64,000 bases of DNA. It comes from Sphingobium herbicidovorans. GTDB lineage: Bacteria > Pseudomonadota > Alphaproteobacteria > Sphingomonadales > Sphingomonadaceae. The position numbers were made by a program, and so were the translations under genes. The notes beneath the pieces are model-generated. The model saw only the letters and a program-made list of their open reading frames with translations, made no database searches and was not told the DNA's origin. Each line of letters starts with the position of its first letter. Positions within the stretch are counted from its first letter, which is position 1. The stretch is taken from the NCBI RefSeq assembly GCF_002080435.1, contig NZ_CP020538.1, positions 1,674,001 through 1,738,000 of the forward strand. The letters are read 5' to 3'. This document shows positions 29,477 to 38,689 of the stretch, one piece after another.

Positions 29477-30343
29477 ATGCCGTCTTCCATGGTAGCCGGA
29501 GGCATGGCGGGCAGCGATAGTCGAGGGTCGGACTGGTCGGATCAGGAGATTGATCTGATCGTCGCAGACTATTTTGCGATGCTCCAAATGGAGCTGGCTG
29601 GGCAGACGTTCGTCAAATCGCATCGAAACATGGCGCTACAGCAATTGATCAGCCGCTCCCACGCGTCGATCGAGTTCAAGCATGGCAATATCAGCGCTGT
29701 ATTGGAGCGATTGGGCTTGCCCACGATCAAGGGTTACAGGCCGCGCGAGAATTTCCAGGGTGCGTTGATCGAGGGGGTGGGGCGCTATCTTGGAACCCCC
29801 GGTCGGCCTGAAGCTCTCGTGGCATTCAGCGAAGCGGTCGCGGTTGAAACCCCTGTCATGCTTCCGATCGTCGACGCGCCGCCGCTCTCACATGTGGAGA
29901 AGCCGAGCACGCGGCCGCTTGAGCGCCTCGTCCGCAAGTTCGATCCGGCCGTGCGGGATGCGCGCAACCGATCGCTGGGGCTGCGCGGAGAGGAGCGAGC
30001 GTTCCATGCCGAGAGAGAACGCCTCTCCGCTGTGGGCAGGGAGGATCTTGCTCGGAAGGTGCGCTGGGTCTCGCAGGAAGATGGCGATGGCGCAGGCTAT
30101 GACATTCGCTCCTATGCCCATGATGGCCAGGAACGGTTGCTTGAGGTCAAGACCACGCTTGGACATGCGCGGACGCCCTTCTACCTGTCGAGCAATGAAC
30201 TGGCCTTCTCGCAGGAGCGGCCGGAGGCCTTCAAGCTCCTGCGCGTCTATGACTTTGCGCGATCGGCCAAGGCTTTCGAGCTGGAACCGCCATTGACCGA
30301 TCATGTCGCGCTGTTGCCGACCGCTTATCGAGCCAGTTTTTGA
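29477..30343 (+). CDS. DUF3883 domain protein (putative defence nuclease-like)
   Basis: A protein of about 288 residues. The N-terminal half (DWSDQEIDLIVADYFAML) is a helical DNA-binding-like region seen before DUF3883. The C-terminal half carries the domain: GYDIRSYAHDGQERLLEVKTTLGHARTPFY, with a D..EVK pattern typical of restriction-endonuclease-like folds, then LSSNELAFSQERPEAF and LLRVYDF. DUF3883 is found in restriction and anti-phage proteins. No enzyme activity is proven here. It lies directly upstream of a toxin/antitoxin pair and next to a type I system, so a defence role is likely. Start candidates are 29432, 29477 and 29489. Confidence 0.7.
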   Translation: MPSSMVAGGMAGSDSRGSDWSDQEIDLIVADYFAMLQMELAGQTFVKSHRNMALQQLISRSHASIEFKHGNISAVLERLGLPTIKGYRPRENFQGALIEGVGRYLGTPGRPEALVAFSEAVAVETPVMLPIVDAPPLSHVEKPSTRPLERLVRKFDPAVRDARNRSLGLRGEERAFHAERERLSAVGREDLARKVRWVSQEDGDGAGYDIRSYAHDGQERLLEVKTTLGHARTPFYLSSNELAFSQERPEAFKLLRVYDFARSAKAFELEPPLTDHVALLPTAYRASF

Positions 30344-30386
30344 TGCCGGTCGGGCTTGGCGCGGCGGTATGTCCGGTCGCGTTCGA

Positions 30387-30965
30387 CTATAGCAGATCGA
30401 TATGCTCTTTAAGCATCGAAGCCAGTTTGGGCAGCCCCTTGCGCTGGAGTTCGAAAATGAATTCGCCCGGCGTAAAGGGAGGGTTCTGGTAGTCCTGCCG
30501 CATGTTGCGCAGGGTGGACAGGGCATCGCCTGGATACAGTTCGAACGTGCTGCTCAGAAAATCGTCGGGCGTCACCGCCGTGATGCCGAACGGCGCCAGC
30601 GCCTCGTCCGGGAAATCCTTGAGGTTTTCGGTGACGATATGTTCGGCACCTGTTCGGATCGCAGTCGCCAGAACATGGCGGTCATCAGGATCAGGCAGGA
30701 TCAGTGCTGGCATGAGGCTTTCTCCGCCCGTCACGCAGCTTTCAGGAAATGCCCGTTCCATGGCCGCCATCTGCGCCCGGATGCTCGCCTCGAAATCCGG
30801 ACGCCTCTCGAGCAGGTTACGCGTCCATTCGTCCATGATCGTGGGCGACCAGCGCGCGCGGAACAGCCCTGCCTCGGCGAAGCGAAGCAGGGCATCCCTG
30901 ACCCGGAAGGGGTAGAGGACGTTGGCGTCTAGCACGACGACAAATCTGTCCGCGATCTCACTCAA
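30387..30965 (-). CDS. PIN-domain toxin
   Basis: A 192-residue PIN domain with acidic residues in VVVLDANVLYP near residue 12 and LPDPDDRHVLATAIRTGAEHIVTENLKDFP near residue 105, consistent with a metal-dependent RNase. It is encoded downstream of, and overlaps by 4 bp, an HTH protein, the usual layout of a type II toxin-antitoxin operon with the antitoxin gene first. The protein is longer than VapC (about 130 residues), placing it in the larger PIN group. The RNA target is unknown. Confidence 0.82.
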   Translation of the reverse strand: MSEIADRFVVVLDANVLYPFRVRDALLRFAEAGLFRARWSPTIMDEWTRNLLERRPDFEASIRAQMAAMERAFPESCVTGGESLMPALILPDPDDRHVLATAIRTGAEHIVTENLKDFPDEALAPFGITAVTPDDFLSSTFELYPGDALSTLRNMRQDYQNPPFTPGEFIFELQRKGLPKLASMLKEHIDLL

Positions 30966-31411
30966 TCGGCGTCAAACTCCTGGCCAAGGCGCTGGAGTTC
31001 CGTCAGGGCGCTGCGCCGAACCTTATCCCTCTTGGCCTTGTAAGCCAGGAGTTCGTTGGCGCGTATTCTGCGGTGAGAGCCGACCTTGTGGTAGCCGATC
31101 GCGCCTTCGTCCAGCAGCTTTACCAAGAAAGGGCGAGAGACGTTGAGAAGGTCTGCCGCCTCTTTCGTGGTAAGTTCCGCGCCATAGGGGACGAGCGTGA
31201 TCATCTCGCCGCGTCCGACATGGGTCAGGACGTCGAGCATGAGCTGTCCCAGAGGTGCCGGAAGCTCGACCTGGACCTGGTCGCCATTCTTCTGCACGCT
31301 GAACGGCAGACCGTCGGGGGTGAGCGCCTTGGCCAGAAGACGTGCGGCTTCGGAGGCCGCGCGGACCTCGTTTTCCGTAGGCGGCCGCTCGGAAAGCGCT
31401 TGCTCGCTCAT
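30962..31411 (-). CDS. HTH (AlpA/excisionase-like) antitoxin
   Basis: A protein of 149 residues. The C-terminal half has an excisionase-type helix-turn-helix: ELTTKEAADLLNVSRPFLVKLLDEGAIGYHKVGSHRRI. The N-terminal half is acidic/helical with QVQVELPAPLGQLML. It precedes and overlaps the PIN toxin gene, so it is best read as its antitoxin and autoregulator. An alternative start at 31423 adds METD. The HTH type is used by several antitoxin families. Confidence 0.75.
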   Translation of the reverse strand: MSEQALSERPPTENEVRAASEAARLLAKALTPDGLPFSVQKNGDQVQVELPAPLGQLMLDVLTHVGRGEMITLVPYGAELTTKEAADLLNVSRPFLVKLLDEGAIGYHKVGSHRRIRANELLAYKAKRDKVRRSALTELQRLGQEFDAD

Positions 31412-31677
31412 GTCAGTCTCCAATGTGGCTTGGGGTGGATGATAGATATATAGTGGATCGTCGTCTTAAACGCAATAAGTGCAATGGATGAAATAACTGT
31501 AAATGACATGGTTCCAGATTGGCTGCTGCGAATATCGGCTTTCCTCCGATGGGACGGGAGGATCCTGCGCGAGTATGTCGGCGCCCAACAGGCATCGGCA
31601 CCGGCAAAGCCTCTCATTCTGGGCTTTTTGCCTCATACTATCAGGAACCATATGGTCGGCCTGCGCGTCCGTCCGCC

Positions 31678-32010
31678 ATGGCAGAACCGACGATCATCGA
31701 CATTGCGCACAGTCTCGGGCGTGAAGAAGCAAAGCGCCGCATGGAAAGCCGGGTTGGCAAGCTGGCATCGCATATTCCAGGCGGCGCGGCGACCGTCACC
31801 TCGTCCTGGCCGAGCGCCGACCGCATGGCCCTGACCGTGTCGACCATGGGCGTCGAGGTGCCATGCACCATCGATGCGGAGGATAGGCGGCTTCGCGTTA
31901 CGCTTCATCTTTCCGGCATACTGAGTCTAGTGGCTGGACCAATTGCAGCGGTGGTCCGGCAGCAGGGCGAACGACTGATGCTGGACGATCGTTCGACGAC
32001 CCAGGCCTAG
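31678..32010 (+). CDS. Polyhydroxyalkanoic acid system family protein
   Basis: A 110-residue protein resembling the PHA granule-region family, with the segment GREEAKRRMESRVGKLASHIPGGA and a C-terminal hydrophobic stretch (LSLVAGPIAAVV). Family members occur next to polyhydroxyalkanoate genes but have no established biochemical role. No such genes are present here. The ATG at 31678 is internal to a longer open frame that has no family similarity upstream. It stands alone in the island between the antitoxin and parB. Confidence 0.6.
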   Translation: MAEPTIIDIAHSLGREEAKRRMESRVGKLASHIPGGAATVTSSWPSADRMALTVSTMGVEVPCTIDAEDRRLRVTLHLSGILSLVAGPIAAVVRQQGERLMLDDRSTTQA

Positions 32011-32367
32011 CGTCGTCCGGAGGAAGATTTGGCGTCCCCTGCGGGCCGCGCTCTGTTCCGCTTCGCTTCACCGAGCCAGCTTCGCCTGTCTCGTCCTTTC
32101 AGGCGACGATCGCTGACGCACGATCCCTGCTGGATCGTGACGGACATCGCTTAGGCGCGATGGCGTGGGCCCGGTCCGGACTGGCGGTGTGGGCGTCGCT
32201 TCCCTCTAGGCCCGTCGGGGCGAGCGGCAAGCCGGCCTGTGGCGCGGCTCCTTCACTGACGTTCCAGTCCTTGCGGATGCAGCTCGCCGCTTGTCCGGGC
32301 CTTCCGGTGCGCTCTTGCCGCCCACCCCGCCTTTCCGGGGTCCGGTGTCTGGCAAGGAGTAAGGAAG
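32011..32367. other. Non-coding stretch before parB, containing leader copy A
   Basis: No gene is seen. The right half is copy A of the repeated structured leader described separately (32183-32345). The left half contains TTCCGCTTCGCTTCACC-type GC-rich sequence and the block GGCGCGATGGCGT, which is also upstream of copy B. A purine-rich AAGGAGTAAGGAAG lies directly before the parB ATG. Confidence 0.6.
32183..32345 (+). repeat. Structured leader repeat, copy A (upstream of parB)
   Basis: First of three related non-coding segments. The outer arms are GGCGGTGTGGGCG (32183-32195) and CGCCCACCCCGCC (32319-32331), which pair with one mismatch across about 123 nt. Inside are CCCTCTAG and GATGCAGCTCGCC, both conserved in the other copies. 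It ends about 20 nt before the parB ATG. Confidence 0.6.
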
Positions 32368-34170
32368 ATGGAACTCAAGCATATCGACATTGCCTGCCTC
32401 TCGGTCTCGCCTGCGAACATGCGGGGCGTAAAGAAGGCACCGGACCTGACCAATATCCTGCCGTCCGTTCGGGCGCGGGGTGTCTTGGTGCCGCTGATCG
32501 TGAGACAGAATGGCAGTCCTACCACCTACGAGATTGTCGCGGGCAAACGGCGCTACCATGCCGCGCTGATCGTGGCGCAGGAGGAGGGGAGCGTTGAGCC
32601 GCTGCCTTGTGCCGTGATGGAGGCGGGGGACGACGCGGCGGCGCTGGAGGCGTCTCTGATCGAGAATATCGCCCGGCTCGATCCCGATGAGGTGACCCGG
32701 TGGGAGACGTTCACGCGGCTGGTCAGGGAAGGTCGGTCGCCAGAGGATATCTCGCTGACCTTTGGTTTGACCGCCTTGCAGGTGAAGCGGACGCTGGCCT
32801 TGGGCAATCTGCTGCCGCGCATTCGCCACCTCTATCGCAGCGATACGATCGACGCCGTGACCGTGCGGCATCTGACCCTCGCGTCCAAGGCCCGCCAGCG
32901 TGAATGGCTGGCGCTGCTGGACGATGAGGATGCGCGTCCGCCTATGGGGCATTATGTGAAGGCTTGGCTGCTGGGTGGCAGCGCCATCGCCACCGATAAA
33001 GCGCTGTTCGACCCGGCGGGCTATACCGGCGGGATCGTTGCCGACCTGTTTGGCGATCACAGCTATTTCGCCGATGTCGACCTGTTCTGGCAGATGCAGG
33101 AGGCGGCCATTGCCGAGAAGGTCGAAGCGTTACGCGACGCAGGGTGGCAGGATGTTGCCGTCATGGCGCGGGGTGATGCTTTTTATGCGTGGGAGCATGA
33201 GCGTTGCCCCAAGGCCAAGGGCGGGCGGGTCTATGTCAGCATGGGTCATGGCGGCGATGTCAGCTTTCATGAGGGCTATGTAACCCTCAAGGAGGCGCGC
33301 AGGCTGGAACAGGGCGGCAGCGTCGAGAAGGCGGTTCGGCCCGAACTCTCCGCGCCGCTGGCCAGCTATGTCGATCTCCATCGCCATGCCGCCGTGCGGG
33401 CTAAGGTCGCGGCTGCGCCAGCCATCGCCCTGCGGCTGATGGTCGCCCATGCCATTGCGGGATCGTCGCTGTGGCGCGTGGACGTCGCTTCACAGCGGGG
33501 CGCGAGTGATGCGGTCACCGAAAGCGTCGAGAATTGCGCATCGGAAGCGGATTTCGACAAGGAACGGCGGATCGCGCTCAACCTGCTGGGCCTCAATCCC
33601 GACACGCCGACCGTGACCGGCCACACCTATGATCGGGAGCTGATCCCGCTCTATCTGCGACTGCTCGACCTCGATGACGCCATGGTGATGGGCATCCTCG
33701 CCATCGTCATGGGCGAAACGCTGGAAGCGGGGTCGGCGCTGGTCGAACTGCTGGGCGTCCAGTTGAATATCGACATGGCTTCATGCTGGCAGGCCGACGA
33801 CGTTTTGCTGGACCTTATCCGCGACCGGGAAGTGATGGGCCATGTCCTTGCCGATGTGGCGGGGAAGGAAGCCGCGTCGGCCAATGCCGGGGCGACCGCG
33901 AAGGTGCAGCGGCAGATCGTGCGGGATTGTCTCGCCGGGACCAACGGCCGGGAGAAGCGGGAGGGCTGGGTGCCGCGCTGGATGGCCTTTCCGCCCTCGG
34001 CCTACACCGAGCGGGGCGGGATCGGCCGCGTCGAGCGGTGGGAAGCGGTCTCGCCGTTGCTCGAGGGGCAGGAGGCGCAGGAGCCCGAGCGGGGCGAACC
34101 GCAAACGGCGGATGCGACCGAGGATCATCAGAACATCGCGGAAGATGAACCCGTCCCGCAGGCTGCTTGA
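32368..34170 (+). CDS. ParB/RepB/Spo0J-family protein
   Basis: A 600-residue protein with an N-terminal ParB CTPase domain (LVPLIVRQNG, AGKRRYHAAL, SLIENIARLDPDEVTRWETF) followed by a ParB-type helix-turn-helix (DISLTFGLTALQVKRTLALGNLLP). The long C-terminal part is specific to large ParB-like proteins of mobile elements. It may act in element maintenance or regulation of transfer genes. No ParA is adjacent, so classical partition is unproven. The strong purine-rich site and leader copy A lie upstream; ardC follows about 470 bp later behind leader copy B. Confidence 0.85.
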   Translation: MELKHIDIACLSVSPANMRGVKKAPDLTNILPSVRARGVLVPLIVRQNGSPTTYEIVAGKRRYHAALIVAQEEGSVEPLPCAVMEAGDDAAALEASLIENIARLDPDEVTRWETFTRLVREGRSPEDISLTFGLTALQVKRTLALGNLLPRIRHLYRSDTIDAVTVRHLTLASKARQREWLALLDDEDARPPMGHYVKAWLLGGSAIATDKALFDPAGYTGGIVADLFGDHSYFADVDLFWQMQEAAIAEKVEALRDAGWQDVAVMARGDAFYAWEHERCPKAKGGRVYVSMGHGGDVSFHEGYVTLKEARRLEQGGSVEKAVRPELSAPLASYVDLHRHAAVRAKVAAAPAIALRLMVAHAIAGSSLWRVDVASQRGASDAVTESVENCASEADFDKERRIALNLLGLNPDTPTVTGHTYDRELIPLYLRLLDLDDAMVMGILAIVMGETLEAGSALVELLGVQLNIDMASCWQADDVLLDLIRDREVMGHVLADVAGKEAASANAGATAKVQRQIVRDCLAGTNGREKREGWVPRWMAFPPSAYTERGGIGRVERWEAVSPLLEGQEAQEPERGEPQTADATEDHQNIAEDEPVPQAA

Positions 34171-34179
34171 GCGAGACGC

Positions 34180-34270
34180 TGGCAGGCGGCGGTGACCTGT
34201 CGCCTGCCATTTCGCCATGACGCCCCCCCTTTTTGGGGGGATTGAAATTTTGCGGGCGGCGGAGCCGCCC
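34180..34270 (+). terminator. Hairpin cluster after parB (candidate terminator)
   Basis: Three consecutive perfect inverted repeats: TGGCAGGCG/CGCCTGCCA (34180-34209), a C6/G6 hairpin with a T5 loop (34224-34240), and GGGCGGC/GCCGCCC (34254-34270) followed by GGCTTCTT. Termination of parB is inferred; the T tracts are not canonical. Confidence 0.45.
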
Positions 34271-34448
34271 GGCTTCTTGGCAGCGAAACAAGGACCGCAG
34301 CTGAGACGAACTAACAGTTGGCTTTGTTGGGCGAACGTGCGCCACGGGAATGCGGAGCGCTGCGAAAGGCAGCGCGACGGGTCTGACAGCGGACACCGCG
34401 CGATGGGCGCGATGGCGTCTGGGCAATGTCTGATCGGCCAGTCGGCGC

Positions 34449-34620
34449 GGCGGGGGTGGGCGTCACTGCCCTCTAGTCCCCCCGCGGCGTGCCGCAAGTC
34501 GGGGCGATGCCCCAACTCCTCCACTCCTGTTGCGGCCCCCTGGGTGCAGCCCGCCTCATGTCGGTGGGCCTGCCGGTCCGCTCCTGCCGCCCACCCCCGC
34601 CACTCCGGCGGCCGGTGCGA
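34449..34620 (+). repeat. Structured leader repeat, copy B (upstream of ardC)
   Basis: Second copy. The 14-nt arms GGCGGGGGTGGGCG (34449-34462) and CGCCCACCCCCGCC (34588-34601) are fully complementary. The same internal CCCTCTAG and GGGTGCAGCCCGCC are present. The ardC ATG is at 34640 after an AAGGAGGAAGG ribosome site. Confidence 0.65.
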
Positions 34621-34639
34621 TGCGGGAAGGAGGAAGGAC

Positions 34640-35359
34640 ATGGGATATCAGGCCAAGACCGCGCGCGCAGGCGCTACCCTCTATAGCGAGGTGACCGACC
34701 GGATCGTCGCGCAGATCGAGGAAGGCATCCTGCCATGGGTGGGGCCATGGGATGATGGCAAGGCGGCGCTGGGCCTGCCGCGCAATGCCGGAACGGGGCG
34801 GCGCTATTCGGGGATCAATGTGCTGATCCTGTGGCACCGGTTGTTCGAGCAGGGCTATGGTTCGCAGCGCTGGCTGACCTACCGGCAAGCGCAGGCACTG
34901 GGCGGCAATGTCCGCAAGGGCGAGCAGGGTACGACGGTTTGCTATGCCGATAGGTTCACGCCCAAGGATGGGGAGAATATCCCGATCGGGCCGGATGGCG
35001 AGCCGCGACGGATTGCTTTTCTCAAGCGCTTTACCGTGTTCAACCTCGACCAGTGCGATGGTCTGGAGGACATGGCATCCTCCCCCGTCACGACATGGAA
35101 CAAGGCCCTCATCATCCCCCGCGCGCAGATGCTGATCGAGGCGACAGGCGCTGATATCCGGGTCGGCGGCGGGGAAGATTATGCCCCGCAGGACGATTAT
35201 ATCCACGTGCCCCGGCCCGAACATTTCCATGAGCCGATCAACTGGTTTCGGACAGCCCTGCATGAGCTGGGGCATTGGACGGGGCATCGTTCACGGCTGG
35301 ATCGTCTGCCCGATAGCGGCTTTGGCAGCCCCGCCTATGCGCGGGAGGAGCTGGTTGCC
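34640..35359 (+). pseudogene. ardC: ardC, first fragment (antirestriction protein, interrupted)
   Basis: 240 residues of an ArdC-type protein: the N-terminal ssDNA-binding domain (VTDRIVAQIEEGILPW, GRRYSGINVLILW, RKGEQGTTVCYADRF) and the zincin-like motif HELGH at 208-212. ArdC proteins protect incoming plasmid DNA. The normal sequence ends at EELVA, where the 10.1-kb transposon begins, and foreign codons run to a stop at 35398. The rest lies at 45454-45543 and 49447-49557. The rebuilt protein is about 305 residues, normal for the family. Confidence 0.85.
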
Positions 35360-35360
35360 T

Positions 35361-35373
35361 TATCTGGACAGTC
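35361..35373 (+). repeat. Left terminal inverted repeat of the mercury transposon
   Basis: TATCTGGACAGTC matches the reverse complement of the right end (TATCCTGACAGTC) at 11 of 13 bases. It sits one base inside the ardC junction. Confidence 0.7.
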
Positions 35374-35555
35374 TGCGCCGTCCGCAACATTGCAGTAAGG
35401 TCGGCGATGGACGCCCACGGTAGGCAGTAATCAGGCTGGCCGTAGCGCTGACCCAAGAGCTGGCGGAGGCCAGCCTGATAGCTGCCGGGCCATAGCGCGC
35501 ATCGGTGTGAAGGTCAGCTTCCGGGTGGGGGGTCCGGGGGGAGGGCTTCGCGCCG

Positions 35556-36905
35556 GTGTCGATCATTACTGTTTGCGAGCGTCGCGAGGCCAGGGGCCTC
35601 GATGCGCATGTGCCGCTGATCCAGCGCGACGACGCGCTCTACGATCCCGATCTGGATCGCTTCTTTCTCGACCTGCCGCTGTCGGGCGTCCGCTCGCGGC
35701 ACTCGCTTCGCGCCTACGCCTATGATGTCGTAGTCTGGCTTCGTTTTCTCGATGCCTGCGGCAAGACCGTGTGGGCTGCGACCCGCGACGATGTCGACGC
35801 CTATCATCGTGAGCGACGCCGCGACGATGCCGATCACCGGATAACGGCGGCAAGCTGGAACCGCGCCGTCGCCAGCCTCGATCGCCTTTACCGTTGGGGC
35901 GAGCAGCAAGGGTTGATCGCCGACGCGCCGTTCAGCCGCCGCGCCGTGTGGCGACCGGCGCAAGGTGGCCGTCGCGGCATGATCGCGGCGCGCAACGATG
36001 CCTATGAACGTGTCGCCAGGCGATCGGATGTCCGGTTCGTCACGATGGACGACTACCGCATTTTCCGCGAGGTCGGCCTGCGCGGGCTCACCCCTGACGG
36101 CACGGAGCGCCCCGGCGCTCGCGACCGTAATGGGCTGCGCAACGCGCTGTTCGCGGATCTTCTCGTCACCACCGGCCTGCGCCTCGAAGAGGCGTCGGGC
36201 TTGCTCACCGTCGAGCTCGCGGCGATCGACCGCGAGGACGGTGACGTCCAACAACTTTGGTTGCCCCTTCCGCCGCCGCTCACCAAGGGCGACCGCGGAC
36301 GCAGCGTTCTGGTCCCACGCCGGCTGCTTCGTCAGATCGCCGCCTATGTCGCGGTCGAGCGCGCCGCGGGCGTGGCCAAGTTCGCCGCGCGCGACGGTGC
36401 GGCCAGCTTCGACCGACCGATCCCTGTCACCCGCGCCGGTCTCGACCGCATGCGCGATATCTGCACCCCGGAGGAACGATGCCGCCTGATCCTGTGCGAC
36501 GAGGATGGAACGCCCCGCGAGCCGGCGGCGCTATGGCTGACCGAGGTCGGCCAGCCTGTCCGCCCCAACTCGTGGGAGGTGATCTTCACCCGCGCCTGCA
36601 AGCGGTGCGCACAGAACGGCTTCCCGCTGTCGATCAGCCCGCACCAGCTTCGCCACGCCTTCGCAGTCCATATGCTCGCCTTGCTGATCCAGCAGCGGCT
36701 GCGCGAAGCGGCATTGCCGGTGGGGCCGGTGGAGAGCTATCGGCTGATCCTGGGCGACCCGCTGCAACAGGTGCAACGCCTGCTTGGCCACGCCAGCCTC
36801 ACCACCACCTATATCTACCTCGACCATATCGCGACCCGCGCCGATACGGTGGACGCGGCCGTCGAGGAGCTGCTGGCGTTACTGCCGGGGCCGCAAGGCG
36901 TATGA
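35556..36905 (+). CDS. Tyrosine recombinase 1 of the large trio
   Basis: A 449-residue site-specific recombinase with GTG start and GGGGGAGGG just upstream. The N-terminal core-binding domain reads SLRAYAYDVVVWLRFLD. Catalytic residues are all visible: Arg in TTGLRLEEA, His-x-x-Arg in HQLRHAFA, His in LLGHASLTTTY and the tyrosine in YIYLDHI. This looks like the fully active member of the trio. Its stop overlaps the next start (ATGA). Confidence 0.9.
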   Translation: MSIITVCERREARGLDAHVPLIQRDDALYDPDLDRFFLDLPLSGVRSRHSLRAYAYDVVVWLRFLDACGKTVWAATRDDVDAYHRERRRDDADHRITAASWNRAVASLDRLYRWGEQQGLIADAPFSRRAVWRPAQGGRRGMIAARNDAYERVARRSDVRFVTMDDYRIFREVGLRGLTPDGTERPGARDRNGLRNALFADLLVTTGLRLEEASGLLTVELAAIDREDGDVQQLWLPLPPPLTKGDRGRSVLVPRRLLRQIAAYVAVERAAGVAKFAARDGAASFDRPIPVTRAGLDRMRDICTPEERCRLILCDEDGTPREPAALWLTEVGQPVRPNSWEVIFTRACKRCAQNGFPLSISPHQLRHAFAVHMLALLIQQRLREAALPVGPVESYRLILGDPLQQVQRLLGHASLTTTYIYLDHIATRADTVDAAVEELLALLPGPQGV

Positions 36906-38689
36906 GCGGGCGTCCCCGCAAGGGCCGGCCTGTCGCCTTTGCGCCGATCACGCCGGAGCGATCGCAGCCCGATCCTGTGCTCGGCCTCAAGTTCACCATC
37001 GAGGCGCGGCATGGCGGAACGGTCCTAGTCGATATGACCGGGCTCGATCCTCGCCCACTCGCCATCGCTTTCGCCGGTGCGCTGCGTCGATCGGCGGCGC
37101 TCGGCGGCCCCATCGGTGCGGCCAGCGTCATCAAGCAGTATGTTCAGGTCTATCGCCACTTCTTCGCCTGGCTTGGCGATGATGCGCCGGAGGTGACCGG
37201 CGTCAACGACCTGCGCGCAGTCCATATCGATGGCTTTGCGTCCGCGCTCGAACGGCGTGGGATGGGCGCGATCCACCGGCACATAACGGTCGGCAAGGTC
37301 ATCAACACGCTGCGCGCGATCGAGGCAGACCGGCCCGATCGGATCGCGCCCGACCTGCATGAGCGGCTGCGCTACACGCTGGCCACTTCGGCGGGCCGCT
37401 CGACCCCGCGCGATGCCTATAGCCCCTTCGTCGCCCGCGCGCTGCGCGACGCCGCGAGGGCCGATATCGAAGCGATGCTTCGCCGCCTCGGCGCCGACGA
37501 CCGCACTGATGAGGGCGACCCTGTCGTCGCCAGGGCGCGCGCCGATGTCGAAGCGATCATCGCGCGGCAGGGCTTTATCGTCGCAGACCAGCCCGCGCTG
37601 AAGCGCCTCTATTTCATGCGCATGCGGCGCGGATTGCCGATCAGCACGCTCATCGACGACCTGCATGGCCGCCATCATCTGCTCGCGCGCGATCTGCCGG
37701 CGCTGCTCGTGCTGCTCACGCTCGATACCGGCCTCGAGCCGGAGTGCCTGAAGACGCTGACCGTGGATTGTCTCACCAACCCGCATGCCGGCACGGTGGA
37801 GCTGCGCTATCTGAAGCGCCGCGCCCGCGGTGCCGAGCACAAGAGCATGCGGGTCCGCGATGGTGGTAGCGGCACACCCGGCGGCCTCATGCGTCGCCTG
37901 ATCGACGTCACCGCCGTCGCACGCGAGCATCTGACCGACGATTGCCTCTGGCTCTATCACAACGTTGGCGGCCTTCGCGCCGGCATCGTCGATCCCAAGT
38001 TCCAACTCGCCGCCTGGGCTCGTCGCCATGGTATCGCCGGCGATGATGGGAAGCCGCTCCATCTGCTGCTTTCCCGGCTGCGCAAGACCCACAAGGCGTT
38101 ATGGTACACCAAGACCGAGGGGCATATGGCCCGCTTCGCGGTCGGTCACACCCGCGAGGTTGCGGCGCGCCACTATGCCGATCTGCCGTCGCTCCGGCCG
38201 TTGCACGAGGCGGCCGTCGCCGATGCCTTCCGCGCAGCGGTCGCTGCGGCGATGCCGACCGTGCTTCCACCCACCGCCGAGCAGGCGCTGCGCGAAGCGC
38301 CCGAACAGGTCGCGTCGCTGATGTCGGCTGATACGGTGGGTCCGGTGCTCGACGGCGAACAGGATGTCTGGCTCGCCGCCTGCGCGGGCTTCCATAGCAG
38401 TCCTTTCGCCGAGCCCGGTTCGCCCTGCGCGCAGCCCTTCTGGGGCTGCCTCGATTGTCCCAACGCCGTCATCACCGCGCGCAAGCTCCCCGCGATCCTC
38501 GCCTTTCTCGCGTTCGTCGAAGAGCAGCGATGCAGCCTGCCGGCGAGCGACTGGGCCGCCAAGTTCGGCCGCGTCCACACCCGGATCACGGTCCAGGTCC
38601 TGCCGGTCTTCTCCGATGCCGTTATCGCCGAAGCGCGCCGGCAGATGGGGAGCGAACGGCTCTATCTGCCGCCGGAGGCACGCGCATGA
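36902..38689 (+). CDS. Tyrosine recombinase 2 of the large trio (degenerate active site)
   Basis: A 595-residue recombinase-like protein. The N-terminal part resembles a core-binding domain (IKQYVQVYRHFFAWLGDD). At the Arg I position it reads DTGLEPECL, so the catalytic arginine is replaced by E279. A later block has LSRLRKTHKAL, with Ser instead of the usual His, and GHTREVAARHYADL, with His and Tyr. A cysteine cluster (SPCAQPFWGCLDCPNA) may bind zinc. It probably acts as an accessory protein rather than a full recombinase. The ATG overlaps the preceding gene. A longer frame from 36257 is rejected. Confidence 0.75.
   Translation: MSGRPRKGRPVAFAPITPERSQPDPVLGLKFTIEARHGGTVLVDMTGLDPRPLAIAFAGALRRSAALGGPIGAASVIKQYVQVYRHFFAWLGDDAPEVTGVNDLRAVHIDGFASALERRGMGAIHRHITVGKVINTLRAIEADRPDRIAPDLHERLRYTLATSAGRSTPRDAYSPFVARALRDAARADIEAMLRRLGADDRTDEGDPVVARARADVEAIIARQGFIVADQPALKRLYFMRMRRGLPISTLIDDLHGRHHLLARDLPALLVLLTLDTGLEPECLKTLTVDCLTNPHAGTVELRYLKRRARGAEHKSMRVRDGGSGTPGGLMRRLIDVTAVAREHLTDDCLWLYHNVGGLRAGIVDPKFQLAAWARRHGIAGDDGKPLHLLLSRLRKTHKALWYTKTEGHMARFAVGHTREVAARHYADLPSLRPLHEAAVADAFRAAVAAAMPTVLPPTAEQALREAPEQVASLMSADTVGPVLDGEQDVWLAACAGFHSSPFAEPGSPCAQPFWGCLDCPNAVITARKLPAILAFLAFVEEQRCSLPASDWAAKFGRVHTRITVQVLPVFSDAVIAEARRQMGSERLYLPPEARA

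Larger units (their letters stand above)
34171..34639. other. Non-coding stretch between parB and ardC
   Basis: About 470 bp with no coding sequence. It holds hairpins just after parB and leader copy B before ardC, listed separately. The intervening sequence (about 34270-34440) is GC-rich and shows nothing more. Confidence 0.6.

Noticed and set aside
36257-36901. N-terminal extension of recombinase 2
   Set aside because: It overlaps recombinase 1 fully and is low-complexity; the ATGA overlap at 36902 is the natural start.
38455-38685. N-terminal extension of recombinase 3
   Set aside because: Same reason: it lies inside recombinase 2, with an ATGA overlap at 38686.
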